Source: Cyanomargarita calcarea GSE-NOS-MK-12-04C (GTDB taxonomy: Bacteria; Cyanobacteriota; Cyanobacteriia; Cyanobacteriales; Nostocaceae). Taken from it: a stretch of DNA of 64,000 nucleotides. Under the pieces are notes generated by a model, which worked only from the letters and a program-made list of their open reading frames with translations, had not been told where the DNA came from and ran no database searches. The stretch lies in the NCBI GenBank assembly GCA_019359595.1, contig JAHHGZ010000005.1, positions 202,750-266,749 on the forward strand, in the 5' to 3' direction. Positions 1 through 9,273 of this stretch are shown one piece after another (position 1 is the stretch's first letter; every line of letters starts with the position of its first letter). A program made the translations under genes and the position numbers.

Positions 1-424
1 AATAACGGGTGAAGGCAAGCAGGGGGAGAAAAAACTTGATTTACCATAAACCCCGCAAAGTTGCTGTGATGGAATACTAGGTTCCGCTCAGAATGACAGA
101 AGTATTATTATGAAAGTGAAATGCTGCCTATTGTTACTTACTCTAGGCTCACATGATGATGTTTATTAGTTTATAAAGTATAAAGGCTACCTTAACATAC
201 GACATATTAGACAAACGCAATATCCAAAATAATATATTATAAATAAAAAAGGGTGGTATCTACCCATCCTTCGCTAAATTAACTACGGAGGTATCAAGTA
301 AGTAACCCATCATTAAAACTCTATTTCTTTAGGTGGTAGCAGTTTGCGTCGGGAAAACTCAAAAATAATACTTAGTACTACATCTTGATGTTGCATAATA
401 TTGTAATTAAATGAGAGAATAAAA
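1..424. other. Intergenic region, left edge
   Basis: No convincing gene is seen here. Around 247-270 a GGGT...ACCC hairpin next to a run of A on the plus strand could act as a weak terminator for leftward transcription. The last bases before 425 hold the start region of the VapB-like gene; an A-rich stretch lies immediately upstream of its ATG and no strong Shine-Dalgarno is visible. Confidence 0.5.
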
Positions 425-685
425 ATGACTATCAGCCTTGACTTACCACCAGAATTAGAAAATGCACTCTGTACAGAGGCGGCTTCATTAAACTTAGCAT
501 TACCTGAATATATTCTGCGTCTTCTATCTACTAGACAAATTTTAAACAACCCACTCAAAAGCGGAGCAGAACTTGTAGCTTATTGGCAGAGTGAAGGTAT
601 CATTAATTCGCGATCTGATATTACTGATAGTCAAGCATATGCTCGTAACTTACGACATCACGCAGAAACACGGGAGCGAACATAG
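425..685 (+). CDS. VapB-like antitoxin of a PIN-domain TA pair
   Basis: Small 86-residue protein. It opens with a short beta strand (TISLDLPPELENAL) followed by helices, as in ribbon-helix-helix-type antitoxins of cyanobacterial VapBC pairs, and ends in a charged region that would wrap the toxin. It ends 9 bases before a PIN-domain gene on the same strand, the usual antitoxin-toxin order. Role inferred from context and fold pattern: DNA-binding autorepressor that neutralises the downstream RNase. The exact antitoxin subfamily is not certain. Confidence 0.7.
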   Translation: MTISLDLPPELENALCTEAASLNLALPEYILRLLSTRQILNNPLKSGAELVAYWQSEGIINSRSDITDSQAYARNLRHHAETRERT

Positions 686-694
686 GTAGAATTT

Positions 695-1075
695 ATGTAT
701 ATACTCGACACGGATGTTTTAATTGACATTCAACGAGGTCATGCTCCGGCAATCTCCTGGTTCGCTAGTTTAGCAGAAATACCCAGTGTTCCAGGTTTTG
801 TTGTCATGGAGCTTATTCAAGATGCGAAGAATGCTATTCAGGTTCGGAATGCTCTTAAACTTGTTGCTCCATTGCCTATAGTTTGGGCTACGGAAGCTGA
901 TTGTGCCCGTGCTTTATCAGATTTTACAACTTATCATTTATCTCATAGTTTGGGTTTGCTTGATGCTGTGATTGCTGCTTGTGCAGTTGGTAAAAGTGCA
1001 ACACTTTGCACTTTCAATCTCAAACATTATCGAGTAGTACCTGGACTGGTTACAGAACAACCTTATACACGTTGA
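695..1075 (+). CDS. vapC: PIN-domain ribonuclease toxin (VapC-like)
   Basis: 126-residue PIN domain. The N-terminus YILDTDVLIDI carries the first acidic residues of the metal site, the middle has the conserved Glu of strand/helix 3 (VVMELIQDA), and the C-terminal part SLGLLDAVIAACAV holds the further acidic residue (LLDA). This is the normal length for VapC. It would cleave RNA (often tRNA in VapC families) when released from the antitoxin. It directly follows the small antitoxin-like gene. Its last bases overlap the end of a convergent VapC remnant. Confidence 0.85.
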   Translation: MYILDTDVLIDIQRGHAPAISWFASLAEIPSVPGFVVMELIQDAKNAIQVRNALKLVAPLPIVWATEADCARALSDFTTYHLSHSLGLLDAVIAACAVGKSATLCTFNLKHYRVVPGLVTEQPYTR

Positions 1076-1275
1076 TATCCACAATCGACAAGTACATCAT
1101 AAGAACCGATAGCAGTCCTTGCTATTTTTAAAATACTTATAATTTGAGCAGTTAGTTCGGCTTCTTCCACACCAAAAGGTAAAGCTGTAATTGAACCGAA
1201 GAATGTTTCAATCAACGGTTGAATTTTAATCGTACGTTCTGGATTGATTGACAATCCATCTTTCACCTCCATCAC
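1063..1275 (-). pseudogene. Remnant of a second VapC-like PIN domain (C-terminal half)
   Basis: The 70-residue reading frame matches only the second half of a VapC: LPFGVEEAELTAQI followed by AIGSYDVLVDCGY, which corresponds to the usual 'xLPFDxxAAxxxAxIR...GxPIGPYDxLIAAxAL' stretch of VapC proteins. The N-terminal strand with the first catalytic Asp is absent. The Cys-Gly after LVD departs from the usual hydrophobic helix, and the frame ends soon after. I read it as a decayed toxin fragment convergent with the intact PIN gene. Confidence 0.55.
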
Positions 1276-1287
1276 TTTTAGAGATGG

Positions 1288-1506
1288 TTAAACAATCTGG
1301 AGGGTATAAGGTTCGGGGATTGGTTCATTTTCTGCTTGCCAAGCTTCTAGATACATTTCGATTACTTCTTCACCTTTACAAATTGCCTCTTCGCGAGTTT
1401 TACCATGAGTGCAGGGCATAACAACGCGATCGCTAAATTCTGGAATAGTAACTAGAAAAAGTTCATCTTCATCACTCCACTGAAGAATCATACTATAGCG
1501 ACTCAT
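1288..1506 (-). CDS. hicB: HicB-family antitoxin
   Basis: 72 residues with the HicB pattern: a beta-strand start (YSMILQWSDEDELFLVTIPEF), the stretch VVMPCTHGKTREEAICKGEEVIEMYLEA and a short tail. Proteins of this family adopt an RNase H-like fold and bind and inhibit HicA. This version is the short type without an added C-terminal DNA-binding domain. Its start overlaps the end of the upstream hicA gene by four bases, so the two are translationally coupled in toxin-first order, common for HicAB. Confidence 0.85.
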   Translation of the reverse strand: MSRYSMILQWSDEDELFLVTIPEFSDRVVMPCTHGKTREEAICKGEEVIEMYLEAWQAENEPIPEPYTLQIV

Positions 1507-1727
1507 AAATCTGTATCCTCCTGTACTACTTTAAGTTCGACTAATAATTTTTCTAACTGTTTCTCTAAATAGCGTGGCACATCATCTCCATCTTTACCTG
1601 GAATTGTTAATGCTTTCCTTAATAAAGGATGTCTCCAACGCTCGTGGCTTCCTTTTCCACGCTTTGGTAGATAAAGAAATCCTTCCCTTTGTATTTCAGC
1701 TTTAAATTCTCGAATTTTTCTCGGCAT
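1503..1727 (-). CDS. hicA: HicA-family mRNA interferase toxin
   Basis: 74 residues typical of HicA/YcfA: KIREFKAEIQREGF, a strand with the conserved Gly-Ser-His (KGSHERWRHP), then LTIPGKDGDDVPRYLEKQLEKLL. The His in KGSH is the expected catalytic residue of this double-stranded-RNA-binding-like fold. The product cleaves mRNA unless bound by HicB, which is encoded immediately downstream with a four-base overlap. Confidence 0.85.
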   Translation of the reverse strand: MPRKIREFKAEIQREGFLYLPKRGKGSHERWRHPLLRKALTIPGKDGDDVPRYLEKQLEKLLVELKVVQEDTDL

Positions 1728-1854
1728 AAGTGTTTGTTACTTCTAGCCTATTTTCTCATAACGTGTTCACGTATCACTCCGTGGAAGCAAGCTACGCGTA
1801 GCGTGTCTGTTGGCGAAGCCTGCCCGAAGAGCTTAGGACTCAGGCACTTACATC

Positions 1855-2158
1855 GTGCAAGCTAGAAATTCGTTCGGCTACGCGATCGCATACTCAAACC
1901 AACCCTATCTAAAACGCGATCGCACCTCCAAACTAACCCTTACGAAAACAGCGATCGCATTCCCAAACAAACACCTACCCAAACAGCGATCGCATTCCCC
2001 AACCAACCCTAACAAAATCGCACTTCCAAACCAACCCTCATCACAAAGCGCGATCGCACTCTTAAACCAACCCTAGCAAAATCGCATTCCCAAACAAACA
2101 CCTACCCAAACAGCGATCGCATTCCTCAACAAACCCTTACCAAAACGCGATCGCACTT
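1855..2158. repeat. HIP1-anchored degenerate tandem repeat
   Basis: About eight imperfect units of roughly 33-36 bases. Most carry GCGATCGC or a near variant followed by a C/A-rich stretch such as ATTCCCAAACAAACACC. Two non-adjacent units are almost identical. No stop interrupts one frame for 73 codons, but the translation is only a low-complexity repeat, so I treat it as non-coding. It fills the gap between the hicA promoter side and the next inverted repeat. Confidence 0.75.
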
Positions 2159-2203
2159 TAGCATCAAGTTTTGATTACGCAATAAAAGAGAAAACACATT
2201 TAT

Positions 2204-2290
2204 TGTAGGTTGGGTGAAGTGTAACGTAACCCAACATAAGGATTAATGCACTAACCGAAATATAAAATGTTGGGTTTCACCCAACCTACG
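2204..2290. repeat. Dispersed inverted-repeat element (TGTAGGTTGGGT family)
   Basis: An 87-base segment begins TGTAGGTTGGGT and ends ACCCAACCTACG, with a second nested pair (ACCCAACA / TGTTGGGT) inside. The arrangement of inverted termini around an AT-rich centre is that of a small non-autonomous palindromic element. It lies just beyond the 3' end of the HNH gene, where it could also act as a transcription stop. Confidence 0.65.
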
Positions 2291-2306
2291 CAGGATTGCG
2301 ATCACA

Positions 2307-3134
2307 CTACTTTTTTCTATTGCGTTGTTTCTTTTTCGTTGTGACATCTTCTTCATTAGATATTATTTCTGTGATTTTATTTCGATATTGTTGGATACGT
2401 GACCAATAATCCTTCGATGGCTGTTGTAAATTAGTTATGTTTTCACTAGACGCGATTAAATCAAATAATTTCGGATTATAATGTGGGTCTAAACCTTTAT
2501 GGTATGTCTGACAAAGAGTTATTAAATTCTCATTTTTTGTTATTCCACCTTTTGCCCACGGTTGAATATGGTGAATATGTAATTCAATATCTGTATAGTC
2601 AGATGGTCTACGTCCACAGATACGGCATCTAAAATCATCTCTTTCAAAAATTTTCATACGTTGTTTTCGAGAAGGAGCGCGATTAAATACTTCTTCTGGC
2701 AGAGACAAGTAATCTATAAATCCACCAAATTCTGTCCAAATAACAGGATGAGGTTCTATAGCTTCGGGTATTTCAATTTCAGCCACGGTTTTTTCTACTA
2801 AAGCATGTCCACCGAAAAGTAAAAAAATAGCTACATCTTGAACAGTATCAACAATGAAACAACCTTCTCCACTAATATCTCGCCAAATCTCCACGAACCT
2901 ATCAGCACGTACCAATGAAGCCGCTCGTAATTCGACCTTTTTTTCGTCTGGATCGTGCCAGCCGACAAAGTGAGAGTAACAGGAACGAATTACTTCCCCA
3001 TTAGGGTCAGTGGTAAAAGTAATTGCATAATACTGATTATTATAATTAGGCTCCTTGCAGGCAAGATCAAGAATTTTTGCTTCAAAGCTTTCCATAGAAT
3101 CAATACAATTCTTATATTTTATATATACTCTCAT
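2307..3134 (-). CDS. HNH endonuclease family protein
   Basis: About 275 residues from the ATG at 3134; a TTG five codons upstream is less likely. The C-terminal half holds an HNH nuclease: RKQRMKIFERDDFRCRICG, then ELHIHHIQPWAKGG, then NENLITLCQTYHKGLDP. The first CxxC pair and the His-His-Ile core are intact. The second zinc pair, normally CxxCH, reads CQTYH, so one Cys ligand is a Tyr. The N-terminal ~140 residues match no domain I recognise. It could be a free-standing homing-type or defence nuclease. It stands alone, upstream (by strand) of a repeat element. Confidence 0.75.
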   Translation of the reverse strand: MRVYIKYKNCIDSMESFEAKILDLACKEPNYNNQYYAITFTTDPNGEVIRSCYSHFVGWHDPDEKKVELRAASLVRADRFVEIWRDISGEGCFIVDTVQDVAIFLLFGGHALVEKTVAEIEIPEAIEPHPVIWTEFGGFIDYLSLPEEVFNRAPSRKQRMKIFERDDFRCRICGRRPSDYTDIELHIHHIQPWAKGGITKNENLITLCQTYHKGLDPHYNPKLFDLIASSENITNLQQPSKDYWSRIQQYRNKITEIISNEEDVTTKKKQRNRKK

Positions 3135-3185
3135 ATTATTACTAAGCAATCAATTTTGACTTAAGTTTATTTCACCTAAATCAAC

Positions 3186-3218
3186 AAAAAAGGATGAGCG
3201 CGATCGCCCATCCTTTTT
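3186..3218 (-). terminator. Rho-independent terminator downstream of ahcY
   Basis: AAAAAAGGATG and CATCCTTTTT flank a core with GCGATCGC, giving a strong stem. Read on the minus strand the stem is followed by a T run. It sits 60 bases past the ahcY stop codon. The symmetric A/T tails mean it could also work for rightward transcription. Confidence 0.75.
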
Positions 3219-3279
3219 CATAGTTTATTCAGCAATTAGAAAGTTTTAAAAACCCCCAATTATCACCATTCAAAAACTA

Positions 3280-4901
<1,622 letters not shown>

Positions 4902-6509
4902 GTGCGTCTGCAAATTTTAGCGATCGCTGGGTCAATGATTATAGGTGCTTGGATAATACCAGTCGGTGCCCAGCTACCGTCTTTACCTCAGGTTCAGCCG
5001 ACTAGTAGCTTGAGTAGCGACTCGGAGAACCGAGTTGTAAATGGCTGGATCTATTTAGATGGTCGTCGTTTATTTCAGATAGCAGCACCCAGGGCCGCTT
5101 TACCAGAACGTTTAGAACAAATTCAGCGTAATTTGGATGAAATTAGCCAAAATTACTTGCGTTCGCCGACAAACGGAATCAATATCCAAACCGGGACACT
5201 TAATTCATTACCAGTGATTTATGTAAATAACCAATACTTAATGACCGTCACTGCCAATGATGCCAAACTACGACAGCTAGATCCTTCAACTACTGCCAAT
5301 CAAATCAGCCAAGGATTGCAACTCGACTTGAAACGTGCATCTGTGGAACGACAAACTCAATTTTTAGTCCAGCAGAGTGGGATTGCCGTCACTACAGGAC
5401 TAAGCACAATCGCAATCAGTTGGGGAATTTATTGCTATTGGCGACGCTCAAAACAAAAGTCCCTAAACTTTCTCAATTTCTCTTCACCAACAGATTCCCT
5501 TATTACCACAGAACTGCGAAAAAAACAACAGCAAAATCTCATCGAAGTCAGAAAGCGACTGTTTCAGTTAGCACAAGTAGGAATTTGGGGAGGCGGAACT
5601 ACAATTATTTTGGGACTGTTTCCCTACACGCGATCGCTCCAAACCGGAATTCTCACAGTCATAACTTTTCCTTTGAGATTGGTTATTGTGGCGGTGGGAA
5701 CATATGTCATTATACGCTTAAGTTATGCTTTAATTGACCGCTTCGCCTCCGCTTTTCTCAGCGGTGTGCTACTGACTCCCGAAACTTCGGAACGTTTGCA
5801 ACTGCGAGTTTCCACCATTTCTGGTGTGAGTAAAAGTATTGCTACCATTGTTTGGGTAGTAGTTGGCATCCTCCTAGCTTTAACCAGTGTGGGTGTAGAT
5901 ATCATTCCCTTACTCGCAGGTGCAGGTTTAATTGGTGTTGCCGTTTCCCTTGCCTCCCAAAACTTGATTAAAGATGCCATTAACGGTTTTCTCATCATCC
6001 TCGAAGACCAGTATGCCTTGGGTGATATTATTGCAGTCGGCAATGCTCAAGGCTTAGTCGAAAATCTGAATCTGCGGATTACCCAACTGCGAGATACGGA
6101 AGGACGTTTGATAACCATTCCCAACAGCGAAGTTAAAATAGTCGCCAATCTTTCCAGCCGCTGGTCCCGTGCCGATTTAAAGATTCCGGTTGCTTACCAA
6201 GCCGATATTAACCAAGTTCTGAAATTAATGGAAACTGTCGCTGTAGACATGGATCGAGATCCCAAATGGCAAGAGCAAATTCTCGAAACCCCTAAAGTTC
6301 TGGGAGTAGATAATTTTGGCGATCGCGGTTTGATAGTACGTGTATGGATTAAGACACAACCTCTGGAACAGTGGAACGTGGCCCGAGAATTTCGCCACCG
6401 TCTAAAAATTGCCTTTGACCAAGCAGGAATTTCCATCCCTTTTCCTCAACAAGCAATTTGGATAAATGACGCTGAATCCCTAAAATCACACCTTGACAGC
6501 AACCCCTAG
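4902..6509 (+). CDS. MscS-family mechanosensitive ion channel
   Basis: 535 residues starting at a GTG behind a strong AGGAGGT ribosome site. An N-terminal signal-like segment (to about residue 23, ending VGAQ) precedes a ~130-residue periplasmic region, then several membrane spans. The MscS core follows: pore helix LLAGAGLIGVAVSLASQ, then DAINGFLIILEDQYALGDII, the beta domain with LRDTEGRLITIPNSEV, and a C-terminal alpha/beta cytosolic domain. It opens under membrane tension to release solutes on hypo-osmotic shock. The added periplasmic domain is common in cyanobacterial members. Divergent from ahcY. Confidence 0.9.
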   Translation: MRLQILAIAGSMIIGAWIIPVGAQLPSLPQVQPTSSLSSDSENRVVNGWIYLDGRRLFQIAAPRAALPERLEQIQRNLDEISQNYLRSPTNGINIQTGTLNSLPVIYVNNQYLMTVTANDAKLRQLDPSTTANQISQGLQLDLKRASVERQTQFLVQQSGIAVTTGLSTIAISWGIYCYWRRSKQKSLNFLNFSSPTDSLITTELRKKQQQNLIEVRKRLFQLAQVGIWGGGTTIILGLFPYTRSLQTGILTVITFPLRLVIVAVGTYVIIRLSYALIDRFASAFLSGVLLTPETSERLQLRVSTISGVSKSIATIVWVVVGILLALTSVGVDIIPLLAGAGLIGVAVSLASQNLIKDAINGFLIILEDQYALGDIIAVGNAQGLVENLNLRITQLRDTEGRLITIPNSEVKIVANLSSRWSRADLKIPVAYQADINQVLKLMETVAVDMDRDPKWQEQILETPKVLGVDNFGDRGLIVRVWIKTQPLEQWNVAREFRHRLKIAFDQAGISIPFPQQAIWINDAESLKSHLDSNP

Positions 6510-6525
6510 TTAGTGCTTCCTAAAC

Positions 6526-6673
6526 ATACCCAGTCCGCAGCGTTCGCGTAGCGTCTCGTAGAGAGGAACGAAGCAATCTCAGTACCCAGTCCGCAGCGAG
6601 GAACGAAGCAATCTCAGTACCCAGTCCGCAGCGTTCGCGTAGCGTCTCGTAGAGAGGAACGAAGCAATCTCAT
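6526..6673. repeat. Short tandem repeat of the GTTCGCGTAGCGTCTCG type
   Basis: Three consecutive units begin with CCCAGTCCGCAGCG and end with GAGGAACGAAGCAATCTCA. Two carry the full insert GTTCGCGTAGCGTCTCGTAG, and the middle one lacks it. The same core recurs near 45317-45345 and in variant form near 1785-1840, so it is a dispersed palindromic repeat of this genome that has been tandemly copied here. Confidence 0.75.
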
Positions 6674-6850
6674 GGCCTGAGCAACCACGATAGAACGCAA
6701 TTTGGTATCACCAATAAGACTCCCCATCTCCCCCTCTACCCATTTTAGTACTTGTGTACTATACTATAAAAGTAACGTCCACAAAGCCTGGATTAGTGCT
6801 TCATCGGCTCTGTGACAGCCTTCAGTTAGAGTCATTAAAGGGTTAGTCCT

Positions 6851-7114
6851 ATGATAAAACACTACATTCTCAGCCTCAATCCAACGGCCAAGCATGATTG
6901 GGATCGGTGCATATTACGCGACCCACTGACGGCCAAACGTCCAGACATTTCTAAATTAATAGCCGAAGCAGTGGGTTCGGATACGGGTAGTTATTTAGTA
7001 AGCGTGAATATTGAAGTTCAGGTTCTGGAGCAAGCTGCAGTACCTCATATGGAGCAGCTATCGTTGAATATTTCCGAAGTTACTGAAAAGCCACAACTCC
7101 GCGAAGTGGCTTAG
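6851..7114 (+). CDS. Hypothetical protein (unknown function)
   Basis: 87 residues, not recognised. It has an N-terminal MIKHYILSLNPTAKHDWDRCIL, a middle that alternates strand and helix, and an acidic C-terminus; no signal peptide or membrane segment. Upstream (6770-6850) is a plausible leader but no clear ribosome site. The TAG stop codon at 7112-7114 lies inside the first terminal inverted repeat of the adjacent element array. The last codons may therefore be imported, with the original end of the gene altered by the insertion. Confidence 0.55.
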   Translation: MIKHYILSLNPTAKHDWDRCILRDPLTAKRPDISKLIAEAVGSDTGSYLVSVNIEVQVLEQAAVPHMEQLSLNISEVTEKPQLREVA

Positions 7115-8265
7115 TACTCTGTCACGGCAATTTCGATGGGTAGTGCGAGCGTCCCCCGCTCGCGTACTATATAAAGCGAGCGAGGACGCTCGCACTACCT
7201 ATTTGTTTAAACCCCTCAATTATTTATTGACAGACTACTAATACTCTGTTGCAATCGCTTTGATGGGAGCATTTTTCGCAGACACATTGATGTGCAGTTA
7301 ATACAGCCTGCGGTCACCCACCATAACGAATGAGATGGAGTACTAGTACTCCATGTCATTAGTTTTGATGGGTTGCGAGGGTCAGATCCCCGACTTCTCG
7401 AAGAAGTCGGGGATCTAGCAACCCCCCAGAATTAATGAGATGGAGTACTAGTACTCCATCTCATTAATTTTGATGGATGTAGAGACGCAAAATTTCGGCT
7501 CTCTATAAGGTTTTCAACACCCAACCAACCCCTCAGAACTAATGACATGAAGTACTAGTACTCTGTCAAATTAATTATGAGGGGTACTGTAGTTACAATT
7601 CATGAATTGTAACTACGAAAAACTCAAATTTTCACCCATAAAAGTTGGTGCGTGTCAGTACTAGTACTTCATGTCATTAATTTTCATGGGTACGTAGTAG
7701 CGCTTTAGCGCATAAAAATATTAGTTTAGAGGGCTAAAGCCCAACTACAAACCCATCAGAACTTTTGACATGGATTACTAGTACTCCATGTCATTAATTT
7801 TGATGGATGTAGAGACGCAAAATTTCGGCTCTCTATAAGGTTTTCAACACCCAACCAACCCCTCAGAACTAATGACATGAAGTACTAGTGGTCTGTGTCA
7901 TTAGTTCTGGGGGGTTGCTAGATCCCCGACTTCTTGGAGAAGTCGGGGATCTGACCCTCGCAACCCATCAAAACTTATGACATGAACTACTAGTACTCCA
8001 TGTCATTAATTTTGATGGATGTAGAGACGCAAAATTTCGGCTCTCTATAAGGTTTTCAACACCCAACCAACCCCTCAGAACTAATGACATGAAGTACTAG
8101 TACTCCATGTCATTAATTTTGATGGATGTAGAGACGCAAAATTTCGGCTCTCTATAAGGTTTTCAACACCCAACCAACCCCTCAGAACTAATGACATGAA
8201 GTACTAGTATTCCACCACATTAAATAAATATGAGGGGTTGTAGTGCGAGCGTCCCCGCTCGCTTT
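7112..8265. repeat. Head-to-tail array of ~10 miniature inverted-repeat elements with exchangeable centres
   Basis: Units of about 105 bases (range ~104-130) meet at TACTAGTA-type junctions near 7241, 7346, 7449, 7556, 7661, 7779, 7886, 7991, 8099 and 8206. Each unit begins like TACTCCATGTCATTAATTTT-GATGG and ends with the inverse (CC-TCAGAACTAATGACATG). The centres differ. One (TGTAGAGACGCAAAATTTCG...) occurs four times, near identically. A second (GATCCCCGACTTCT... hairpin) occurs once in each orientation. Others are unique palindromes, including a GTAGTTACAATTCATGAATT one and GTGCGAGCGTCC ones. A truncated last unit runs into the region before CRISPR array 1. No ORF is supported. Confidence 0.85.
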
Positions 8266-8316
8266 ATACAGTATCATTAAATACCTGCATTTGACCTGAG
8301 TGAAGCCTGATTGTAG

Positions 8317-9021
8317 GTTTCCAATCAATTATTGTCCCTACGTTAATAGGAACTTATGCTGCGAACGATATAAAAATAGGGGAAATAACGTTTCCAATCA
8401 ATTATTGTCCCTACGTTAATAGGAACAAGGTTGGAACTTCTCTAACTACTCTCTTAACAATTGAGTTTCCAATCAATTATTGTCCCTACGTTAATAGGAA
8501 CACGATTTAGTAGCTTTAGAATTAGCAACATGGTTATGTTTCCAATCAATTATTGTCCCTACGTTAATAGGAACATATAGAACATATAGAATCCGTTGTA
8601 TACGGAGAAATTGAAAATCGTTTCCAATCAATTATTGTCCCTACGTTAATAGGAACTTGCTGAAGCTAAAACTTGGAGTTTTTCCTATGTCAGTTTCCAA
8701 TCAATTATTGTCCCTACGTTAATAGGAACTGGATACGCCGATGATTCCAGAATTGTCAATGCAATGTTTCCAATCAATTATTGTCCCTACGTTAATAGGA
8801 ACTGTGGATGACAACGGCGACAATGCTGATTATGATGCGTTTCCAATCAATTATTGTCCCTACGTTAATAGGAACCACCTAAGCAAGTTTCTCTCATCCA
8901 ACTTAGTTTATGTTTCCAATCAATTATTGTCCCTACGTTAATAGGAACGGTTGGATAAAGAGTTGCAAAGTCGTATAGATAACTGTTTCCAATCAATTAT
9001 TGTCCCTACGTTAATAGGAAC
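8317..9021 (-). CRISPR. CRISPR array 1 (10 repeats, 9 spacers)
   Basis: Ten identical 37-base repeats start at 8317, 8390, 8465, 8538, 8620, 8693, 8766, 8839, 8912 and 8985. On the plus strand each begins GTTTCCAATCAATTATT and ends AATAGGAAC. Spacers are mostly 36 bases, with one of 38 and one of 45. The reverse complement ends ATTGATTGGAAAC, the usual 3' end and 5'-handle of cyanobacterial repeats. I therefore infer leftward transcription with the leader at 9022-9273. It lies directly downstream of the CARF-HEPN gene of the type III-B operon. Spacers are AT-rich and of unknown origin. Confidence 0.97.
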
Positions 9022-9273
9022 CCCGCCGCTTGAAACCCTTATGCAGTAAGCATTGAGAACATCAATTTGGCAGGTCGATCTTAAAAGTACCATTTCAGCC
9101 ATCGACTAGTCAATTAACATAAAGGAACAAACCGCTCAAATTCTTTTACCGCAAGGCTTACAGCGTTTTGGCATAACCCATTTTTTCCCAAAATCCCGCA
9201 AACCCATACAAGGTAAAGGTTTCAGACGAAAAAAAAGCCAATGTTCAAAATCGCGCTTCGATCTGCCAAAAAT
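9022..9273 (-). promoter_or_regulatory. Putative leader of CRISPR array 1
   Basis: 252 bases between the last repeat of array 1 and the stop of the CARF-HEPN gene. The end touching the array reads GAAACCCTTATGCAGTAAGC, which resembles TAAACCCATACCCAGCAAGC at the same position beside array 2. The conservation next to both arrays supports a leader role and leftward transcription. No exact promoter was assigned. Confidence 0.6.

Noticed and set aside
1855..2076. Rightward frame of 73 codons across the HIP1 repeats
   Set aside because: The translation is only the repeat read in one phase (NQP, PNK and similar); no start signal and no conserved protein pattern.
8741..8941. Rightward frame within CRISPR array 1
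   Set aside because: It is repeats and spacers read through; contains the repeat-encoded peptide several times.
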